This document shows positions 15,735-20,304 of a DNA stretch of 20,304 bases, piece by piece. Origin of the DNA: Prevotella sp. (lineage in GTDB: Bacteria; Bacteroidota; Bacteroidia; Bacteroidales; Bacteroidaceae); contig JAFRQC010000199.1 in NCBI GenBank assembly GCA_017428805.1, positions 1 through 20,304 on the forward strand, read 5' to 3'. Each line of letters starts with the position of its first letter. Position 1 is the first letter of the stretch. A model generated the notes under the pieces. The model was not told where the DNA came from. It did no database searches and worked only from the letters and a program-made list of their open reading frames with translations. The position numbers were made by a program, and so were the translations under genes.

Positions 15735-16040
15735 ATGGCAAAGTTCTCACTCAAACTTACCAAGCGCTACCTGCGCGACCTGAAGCTGGCCCGCAAGCGC
15801 GGCATGGACGAAAGCCTGCTCAACGAGATTATCGGCAAGCTACTCAACGACGAGCCGTTGCCCGCCAAGAACCACGACCACCAGCTGCATGGCGACTACG
15901 AAGGCTACCGCGAGTGCCACATTACGCCCGACTGGCTGCTCATCTACATCAAGGACACCGAAATCAAGATTATCTCACTCTCGCGGACGGGTACCCATTC
16001 CGACCTGTTCAGCAAGAAGAACAAACAGAAAGCAAAATGA
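15735..16040 (+). CDS. YafQ-type mRNA interferase toxin (RelE superfamily)
   Basis: A 101-residue basic protein with the full YafQ pattern: a KDH-like NHDHQLHGDYEGYRECH segment, then PDWLLIYI and SRTGTHSDLF. By comparison with E. coli YafQ, the catalytic His50, His63, Asp67, Trp68 and His87 correspond to His49, His62, Asp66, Trp67 and His88 here, so the enzyme looks intact. Family members cleave mRNA on the translating ribosome and are neutralised by the cognate antitoxin encoded just upstream. The lysine-rich tail (SKKNKQKAK) is an addition to the core. A strong terminator begins at the stop codon, making a compact two-gene module, GC-richer than the receptor operon to its left. Confidence 0.88.
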   Translation: MAKFSLKLTKRYLRDLKLARKRGMDESLLNEIIGKLLNDEPLPAKNHDHQLHGDYEGYRECHITPDWLLIYIKDTEIKIISLSRTGTHSDLFSKKNKQKAK

Positions 16041-16074
16041 GCGGATAGCCCGGCATCGGCACTATCCGCTTTTT
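16040..16074 (+). terminator. Terminator of the toxin-antitoxin operon
   Basis: AGCGGATAG (16040-16048) pairs with CTATCCGCT (16062-16070) around a 13-base loop, followed by a run of T to 16074. The stem begins at the last base of the toxin stop codon. Confidence 0.85.
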
Positions 16075-16097
16075 CAATCAAACGACACGACTGACTT

Positions 16098-16676
16098 ATG
16101 GAACAGAAATTCAGCAATAACAGTATTGACCTTCAGGTGCTGCGTGAGTTTTGCGAGCGTGAGGGTGAGGCGGTGTCTTACCGCAAGGGTGATCAGATGG
16201 AGCGCGAGGGCGACCCGTCGCGTTGGTTTGGCTACGTGACGGATGGTTTCTTCAAGTATGTGACGCACGGCATCAGCGACGACAGGGAACACATCACTTG
16301 GTTCTCGTTCGAGGGTGAGTTTGCGGGCGACTATCCCAACTGCCTCGACGGTCGTCCTTCGCAGACTACAATCAAGGCGATGATGCCCAGCCGCTTGCTC
16401 CGTGTGAGCGGCGAACAGCTAATGGACTTTTTCCGTCAAGACGCAGAGAAGATGGAGTTGCGCAGTGTCATAGCTGAGCACTTACTCAGTCAGGCCCGCG
16501 CCTGCTACCTCGACCTCCACCGCGCCACAGCCCGCGAACGCTATGAGTTGCTGCTGCAGCGTTGTCCAGGCATTGTGGAGTTTCTTGACTTGCAAGACCT
16601 CGCCTCGTTCCTTTGTATCACCCCGCAGATGCTCTCCCGAATCCGCAAAGAAATCTCTTTCGGAGCACAAAAATAA
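16098..16676 (+). CDS. Crp/Fnr-family transcriptional regulator
   Basis: A 192-residue cytoplasmic regulator. An N-terminal cyclic-nucleotide-type beta-roll at about 12-110 (SYRKGDQMEREGDPSRWFGYVTDG, then SFEGEFAGDYPNCL) is followed by the dimerisation helix (110-145) and a C-terminal HTH (about 160-186, FLDLQDLASFLCITPQMLSRIRKEI) in the usual Crp position. The phosphate-binding cassette is degenerate: where cAMP-binding proteins have GE(x)ALL...R-S/T it reads GDYPNCLDGRPSQTTIKA, so cAMP binding is doubtful, and there is no FNR-type cysteine cluster. Small Bacteroidetes Crp/Fnr proteins of this kind often bind other signals. It follows the toxin terminator, with no clear TAnnTTTG upstream, and is followed by its own terminator and a 16-bp palindrome. 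Confidence 0.85.
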   Translation: MEQKFSNNSIDLQVLREFCEREGEAVSYRKGDQMEREGDPSRWFGYVTDGFFKYVTHGISDDREHITWFSFEGEFAGDYPNCLDGRPSQTTIKAMMPSRLLRVSGEQLMDFFRQDAEKMELRSVIAEHLLSQARACYLDLHRATARERYELLLQRCPGIVEFLDLQDLASFLCITPQMLSRIRKEISFGAQK

Positions 16677-16694
16677 CATTTTTATTACAATTCA

Positions 16695-16710
16695 CTGAAA
16701 CTAGTTTCAG
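16695..16710. repeat. CTGAAAC-TA-GTTTCAG palindrome, copy 2
   Basis: Perfect 16-base palindrome 18 bases after the Crp/Fnr stop, directly before the terminator. Matches copy 1 at 15175-15188 in sequence and in position relative to a terminator. Confidence 0.65.
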
Positions 16711-16718
16711 AGTTTCAC

Positions 16719-16756
16719 CCTCGGCGACCTTTTCCTTGGTTTTGCCGAGGCTTTTT
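16719..16756 (+). terminator. Terminator of the Crp/Fnr gene
   Basis: CCTCGGC (16719-16725) pairs with GCCGAGG (16744-16750), with an inner ACC/GGT pair, followed by C and five T. Confidence 0.8.
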
Positions 16757-16831
16757 CGTATGACTTTTTGTAACTTTACGGGCATAATTAAAAAAAAATG
16801 ATGTGTCTGACGAAAAAAATTCCTTTCTCGT

Positions 16832-16870
16832 GCAGTCTTTTTCAGAACTATAGGACTATATAGATAGAGA
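16832..16870 (+). promoter_or_regulatory. Sigma-regulon promoter element, copy 1 (sigma gene)
   Basis: GCAGTC (16832-16837), 15 bases, GGACTATATA then GATAGAGA (16853-16870). It occurs with identical spacing before the next two genes. There is no TAnnTTTG primary promoter between here and the start codon. By position it resembles -35/-10 elements of an ECF sigma factor, which would make the sigma gene autoregulated. Confidence 0.6.
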
Positions 16871-16874
16871 CATT

Positions 16875-18551
16875 ATGTTCACGATGGAGATAGCACGGCT
16901 GATAGAACGGTGCAGACAGGGCGATGCTGATGCGCTCGGAGAACTGTACAAGGCATATGCCCAAAGGATGAGGGGTGTGTGCCGACGCTATGTCAGCGAC
17001 GAAGAGGCTGTCAGCGATGTGCTGCACGATGCCTTTGTGATTATCTTTACCTCGTTCGACAGACTACGGGATGCCAAGAAAGCGGAATCGTGGATGATGA
17101 TGATTACCAGGAATGTAGCATCTAAATATAAAGATCATTTGGAAGCCTTGCCAGTTGTGCCACTGGATGATGTTGCAGAGAGCGACTTGCTGGCTGCAGA
17201 CGATGAAATCCAGGACGTAAGAGGCTTACCACTTGAAGAGGTATTGAAACTGATAGACAAGTTGCCGGAGGGATGTGGCAAAGTATTCCGTCTATCTGTC
17301 TTTAAAGGCCTGTCGCACAAGGAGATTGCTGCCATGTTGGGCATCGAGCCCCATTCCTCATCGTCTCAACTGGCCAGAGCCAAGAGGATGCTACGAAGCA
17401 TGATGCAACGCTACTGGGCCGTACTCTTGCTACTCATCATTCCGTTTACATTCTTCTTGCTTAGAAAAGGAACTCCTGTTGTCAAGGACGAGAACCCTGT
17501 CATCGCAAAGCAGAAAGATTCGTCGAATCAAGAGAAACAGATGGAAGAGAAGCAGGAACAAGCGATAGTTAATATACCTATTCGCCAATTCCCGATAGTA
17601 CAAGAAAACCTGCGAAATATCATTGCTTACACCGTTGACTCTGTTGCTACTGTTGATACGCTTTCACATATTATTGCAGAGCATGAGCAGGCTGACACGA
17701 CGCAAACAAAACCAAGAAATCCACAAACGCCACGCTATGACATTATTGACATCACACCCGACTCTCCAATCAATAAGCGGGAAAAGAACGAGTGGCAGTT
17801 GGCCTTGGCATACGCTGGTACGCCTTCGTCAGACATGACCCGCACCGACAACTACATGACCATGCCGTCTTACTCGGGTGCCACCACCCGCTCGACAAAG
17901 CTTTACAATTGGGGAGACTATATGGACTATGTGACTGCGAACGCCCCAATGATGGATTCCGTGAGTGCATCGAACATGAGTCGTGTGGCCATTATCAACT
18001 CTGGACATCCGTCAGAACCGCTCGCTGAAACAAAACACCACGAGCGGCCCCTCACACTGCAACTTTCGCTGAGCCGACAGCTCAACAGCCGCTGGTCACT
18101 CTCCACTGGTCTCAGCTACACCCGCATGAAATCCACTTTCCAAGGTGGCAACGAGAACACGCTCATACACCGCACACAGAAGATTCACTATCTCGGCATC
18201 CCGTTGCGTCTGAACTATCGGCTGATGGGCGGCAAGCACTGGAGTCTCTACACCTCCGGCGGTCTGCAACTCGACCTGCCCGTAAGCGGTACACTCTCCA
18301 CGCAGTACATCTATGGCGGGCCATACGCCAACTTCAACACCTCGTCTGCCATTGAGACTACCATCCACGCTCCTTGGCAGTGGTCATTTGGTGTTGGCGC
18401 TGGTTTGCAGTACGAGATAGTGCCGCACTTGAAGGTCTATCTGGAGCCGAGCCTGAACTATTACATCCCGTCGTCGAATGCCATCGAGACCTACCGCACA
18501 GAACATCCCTTCAACCTGTCATTACCGTTGGGAATCAGAATTTCTTGGTAA
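16875..18551 (+). CDS. ECF sigma factor fused to membrane helix and C-terminal beta-barrel-like domain
   Basis: A 558-residue single frame. Residues 5-90 are sigma region 2 (IERCRQGDADALGELYKAYA, HDAFVIIFTSFDRL, ESWMMMITRNVASKYKD). Residues 120-177 are region 4 (LEEVLKLIDKLPEGCGKVF, KGLSHKEIAAMLGI, SQLARAKRML). A single membrane helix follows at about 180-197 (YWAVLLLLIIPFTFFLLRK). A Gln/Lys/Thr-rich linker spans about 200-300. The C-terminus has alternating amphipathic strands (LTLQLSLSRQLNSRWSLSTG, YLGIPLRLNYRL, WSFGVGAGLQYEI, HLKVYLEPSLNYYI) ending in the aromatic terminus LGIRISW, as in outer-membrane barrel proteins. In Bacteroidetes the latter parts are usually a separate anti-sigma/barrel protein. 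The start is 16875, or 16884 (MEIARLIERC). Preceded by promoter copy 1. Confidence 0.85.
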   Translation: MFTMEIARLIERCRQGDADALGELYKAYAQRMRGVCRRYVSDEEAVSDVLHDAFVIIFTSFDRLRDAKKAESWMMMITRNVASKYKDHLEALPVVPLDDVAESDLLAADDEIQDVRGLPLEEVLKLIDKLPEGCGKVFRLSVFKGLSHKEIAAMLGIEPHSSSSQLARAKRMLRSMMQRYWAVLLLLIIPFTFFLLRKGTPVVKDENPVIAKQKDSSNQEKQMEEKQEQAIVNIPIRQFPIVQENLRNIIAYTVDSVATVDTLSHIIAEHEQADTTQTKPRNPQTPRYDIIDITPDSPINKREKNEWQLALAYAGTPSSDMTRTDNYMTMPSYSGATTRSTKLYNWGDYMDYVTANAPMMDSVSASNMSRVAIINSGHPSEPLAETKHHERPLTLQLSLSRQLNSRWSLSTGLSYTRMKSTFQGGNENTLIHRTQKIHYLGIPLRLNYRLMGGKHWSLYTSGGLQLDLPVSGTLSTQYIYGGPYANFNTSSAIETTIHAPWQWSFGVGAGLQYEIVPHLKVYLEPSLNYYIPSSNAIETYRTEHPFNLSLPLGIRISW

Positions 18552-18556
18552 TCGAT

Positions 18557-18595
18557 GCAGTCTTTTCGATGTTCAACGGACTATATAAGTAGAGA
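18557..18595 (+). promoter_or_regulatory. Sigma-regulon promoter element, copy 2 (lipoprotein gene)
   Basis: GCAGTC (18557-18562), 15 bases, GGACTATATA then AGTAGAGA (18578-18595). It begins 5 bases after the sigma gene stop, leaving a leader of about 35-40 nt before the ATG at 18630. Confidence 0.62.
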
Positions 18596-18629
18596 GACAT
18601 TTTATTTATTCATTTAATAGATATGAATT

Positions 18630-19196
18630 ATGAACAGGAAAATCAGAAACAGTTTCTGGATGATGGCGATAGCCACAGCCAGCCTTGCAATGTCCATGAC
18701 GGCTTGCAGCAGTGATGACAATGAAACGGCAAAGCCCTTCACTACTGATCCCGTTGAGTCCTCGACGCTCTATGCTTGCGGCATCAGCCAGAACGGAACG
18801 AGAGGCATTACAGATGCCGCCAATGTGGTATTTACCGAGGACGACATCCTTTGGTTCGATGCGAATACTCGCGAACTGAAGTTCAAAGAAACGGAGGAAC
18901 CGATCTACAAGAAAATGGAACCATTCCACGAGATTGAAATCCGTCTGGGTGACGATGCCCTTTTTGTTGTCAGCAGTTTCGTCGGACTATGGGACAGCCG
19001 CGTCTTCGACAATCTCGTGCTCTGCTACGGAAAGATTGACGGCGAAGTTTCTCTTGATGGCAATTACTATCTCTACGACTGCTATCCCCTTCAGTTCATC
19101 GATACTGATGCAGTGAAGGCTAACCGAGAAAAGAACGCTGCGCAGTGGGAAACCTTCACAAAATATCTTGAAAGTAAGGGCAAACTGAAGAAATAA
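18630..19196 (+). CDS. Small lipoprotein of unknown function
   Basis: A 188-residue protein with a clear lipoprotein signal: basic NRKIRN, hydrophobic WMMAIATASLAMSMT, lipobox ending at Cys26, followed by SSDDNE, an acidic run of the kind that favours surface export in Bacteroidetes. The mature domain contains GTRGITDAANVVFTEDDILWF then ANTRELKFKE, and FHEIEIRLGDDALFVVSSFV, a mixed beta fold I cannot place in a named family. The C-terminal helix (WETFTKYLESKGKLKK) is basic. It lies between the sigma-barrel fusion and the radical SAM gene and has its own copy of the shared promoter, so it is probably a target of that sigma factor, and possibly its sensing partner or an envelope substrate. Confidence 0.72.
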   Translation: MNRKIRNSFWMMAIATASLAMSMTACSSDDNETAKPFTTDPVESSTLYACGISQNGTRGITDAANVVFTEDDILWFDANTRELKFKETEEPIYKKMEPFHEIEIRLGDDALFVVSSFVGLWDSRVFDNLVLCYGKIDGEVSLDGNYYLYDCYPLQFIDTDAVKANREKNAAQWETFTKYLESKGKLKK

Positions 19197-19208
19197 GCCA
19201 ATTACCAA

Positions 19209-19247
19209 GCAGTCATTTGTTGCAATTTTGGACTTTATAAGTAGAGA
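19209..19247 (+). promoter_or_regulatory. Sigma-regulon promoter element, copy 3 (radical SAM gene)
   Basis: GCAGTC (19209-19214), 15 bases, GGACTTTATA then AGTAGAGA (19230-19247). It begins 12 bases after the lipoprotein stop. Confidence 0.62.
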
Positions 19248-19260
19248 ACAAAATTGCAAC
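19219..19260. repeat. Perfect 12-bp inverted repeat around promoter copy 3
   Basis: GTTGCAATTTTG (19219-19230) and CAAAATTGCAAC (19249-19260) are exact reverse complements separated by 18 bases that contain almost the whole -10-like element. This suggests an operator or a structure enclosing the promoter; the other two promoter copies lack it. Confidence 0.75.
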
Positions 19261-19267
19261 GAATTGT

Positions 19268-20304
19268 ATGTATAGTATTTATGATTACGCCTATAATGGG
19301 CTACTCTATCTGAACAACGTCATGAGACCAAGGCACAAGCGGCTCTCACAACTGATGATTTACTCGACTACGCTCTGTCAGTCGAAGTGTAAGCACTGCA
19401 ACATCTGGCAGAAACGACCAGTGGAGCATCTTTCGCTCAAAGATATTCAGCGAATCATGCAGAGCCGATGTGTGACGCAGAGAACCACCGTAGGACTGGA
19501 GGGCGGCGAGTTCATCCTTCACCCTCAGGCAGATGAAATAATGGCCTGGTTTCAAGAGAATCACCCTAACTACACGCTACTATCTAACTGTCTCGCGCCC
19601 CGTCGTGTTATAGATGCCGTCCGTCGCTATCATCCCCGTCATCTTTACGTCTCTCTCGACGGTGGCCGCGAGACTTATCAGCGAATGCGGGGGCGCGACG
19701 GGTACGACCGTGTAATCGAGGTAGTGGAAGTCCTCAAAGATGATGTGCCCATGTCGCTGATGTTCTGTCTGTCGCCGTGGAACACATTCGATGATATGGC
19801 GTATGTGATAGACATTGCCAACCATTACAACATAGACATTCGCATTGGCATCTACGGAACAATGGCCTTCTTCGATACGACAAGTGAACTGCTGACGGCA
19901 TCGGACTTCGTGAAGCAAATTCCCCAAAGCATCCACAACACGCAGGAGAATTACGACTTCGTGGCACTCTATGACGAATGGCGCAATGGAAATCTTCGGC
20001 TCCGCTGCCAGAGTATTATGAGCTGTCTCGTCGTGCATAGCAATGGTGACGTTCCACTCTGCCAGAATCTTGATGTGGTGCTGGGGAATATCCACGAGCA
20101 ATCGCTTGACGAGATTTTCAACGGCGTATCGGCCTGTCATACTCAATACCAGTATTCCAAGAACTGCAACGACTGCTGGATCAACTTCCACCGCAAGTAC
20201 GACATCATCCTAGTGCGCAACTTCGAGCGTCTGCTGCCCAAATGGCTCATTGAGAAGTTCTACGGCCAATATCAGTGGAAGGCAGATCCCAAGCAGACAT
20301 ATCA
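19268..20304 (+). CDS. Radical SAM protein with SPASM-like C-terminus (cut by window end)
   Basis: At least 345 residues with no stop before the window end. Start ATG at 19268 (MYSIYDYAYNGLLYL). The radical SAM cluster motif is CQSKCKHC, Cys37-x3-Cys41-x2-Cys44, binding the 4Fe-4S cluster that cleaves SAM. It is followed by the SAM-amino-group motif GLEGGEF around 77-83 and a typical beta/alpha barrel (HLYVSLDGGRETYQRMRG). Further cysteines in LRCQSIMSCLVVHSNGDVPLC and then CNDCW resemble a SPASM-type auxiliary cluster region, including the usual GNIHEQSLDEIF segment. SPASM enzymes modify peptides, proteins or other substrates; none can be read here. It carries promoter copy 3, so it is a likely member of the sigma regulon. 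Confidence 0.85.
   Translation, partial: MYSIYDYAYNGLLYLNNVMRPRHKRLSQLMIYSTTLCQSKCKHCNIWQKRPVEHLSLKDIQRIMQSRCVTQRTTVGLEGGEFILHPQADEIMAWFQENHPNYTLLSNCLAPRRVIDAVRRYHPRHLYVSLDGGRETYQRMRGRDGYDRVIEVVEVLKDDVPMSLMFCLSPWNTFDDMAYVIDIANHYNIDIRIGIYGTMAFFDTTSELLTASDFVKQIPQSIHNTQENYDFVALYDEWRNGNLRLRCQSIMSCLVVHSNGDVPLCQNLDVVLGNIHEQSLDEIFNGVSACHTQYQYSKNCNDCWINFHRKYDIILVRNFERLLPKWLIEKFYGQYQWKADPKQTY

Noticed and set aside
16695..16710. Palindrome as a classical CRP or FNR box
   Set aside because: The 6-2-6 arrangement TGAAAC-TA-GTTTCA does not match TGTGA-N6-TCACA or TTGAT-N4-ATCAA; binding by the neighbouring Crp/Fnr protein stays untested.
19219..19260. Inverted repeat as insertion-sequence ends or CRISPR repeat
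   Set aside because: Only 18 bases lie between the arms, there is no transposase, and the unit is not repeated.

Overview
The window looks like chromosome of a Bacteroidales bacterium, most likely Prevotellaceae. The reasons are repeated TAnnTTTG (-7) promoter elements about 20 bp downstream of TTTG (-33) elements, starts without Shine-Dalgarno sequences, a type III glutamine synthetase, the DapL aminotransferase route to diaminopimelate, an OMP_b-brl_3-type TonB-dependent receptor, TPR regulators with a membrane segment, and ECF sigma factors. No rRNA, tRNA, CRISPR array or insertion sequence was found.

Left part (1-9.4 kb, all minus strand): a nitrogen and amino-acid block made of two transcription units. 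gltB-gltD (glutamate synthase) starts from a promoter at about 9317-9348. dapF-dapL-glnN (diaminopimelate epimerase, LL-diaminopimelate aminotransferase, type III glutamine synthetase cut by the window edge) starts from a promoter at about 2971-3001. Together they couple ammonium assimilation (GS/GOGAT) to lysine and cell-wall precursor synthesis, which uses glutamate as amino donor. A coding-looking orphan fragment lies between the two units.

Middle (9.4-12.4 kb): a plus-strand gene for a small predicted PD-(D/E)xK nuclease of CdiA C-terminal type. It is flanked by two candidate minus-strand small RNAs (about 9482-9599 and 10252-10349), each with its own promoter and terminator-like hairpin. 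Next comes a minus-strand lipoprotein/TPR/transmembrane/HTH regulator. It diverges from a plus-strand outer-membrane beta-barrel receptor, whose last bases overlap a small membrane-anchored protein gene.

Right part (15.2-20.3 kb, plus strand): a YafQ-type toxin-antitoxin pair, a Crp/Fnr-like regulator, and then the most unusual section. This is an ECF sigma factor fused through one membrane helix to a C-terminal beta-barrel-like domain, a small lipoprotein, and a radical SAM protein that runs off the end. Each of these three genes is preceded by the same promoter-like element, GCAGTC-N15-GGACTWTATA followed by TAGAGA, with identical 15-base spacing. I infer a small autoregulated sigma regulon in which the fused protein may sense envelope state and switch on the lipoprotein and the radical SAM enzyme. 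The third copy is also enclosed by a perfect 12-bp inverted repeat. A second repeated element, a TGAAAC-AA/TA-GTTTCA palindrome plus a CCTCG...CGAGG terminator, occurs twice, on either side of the toxin-antitoxin and Crp/Fnr genes.
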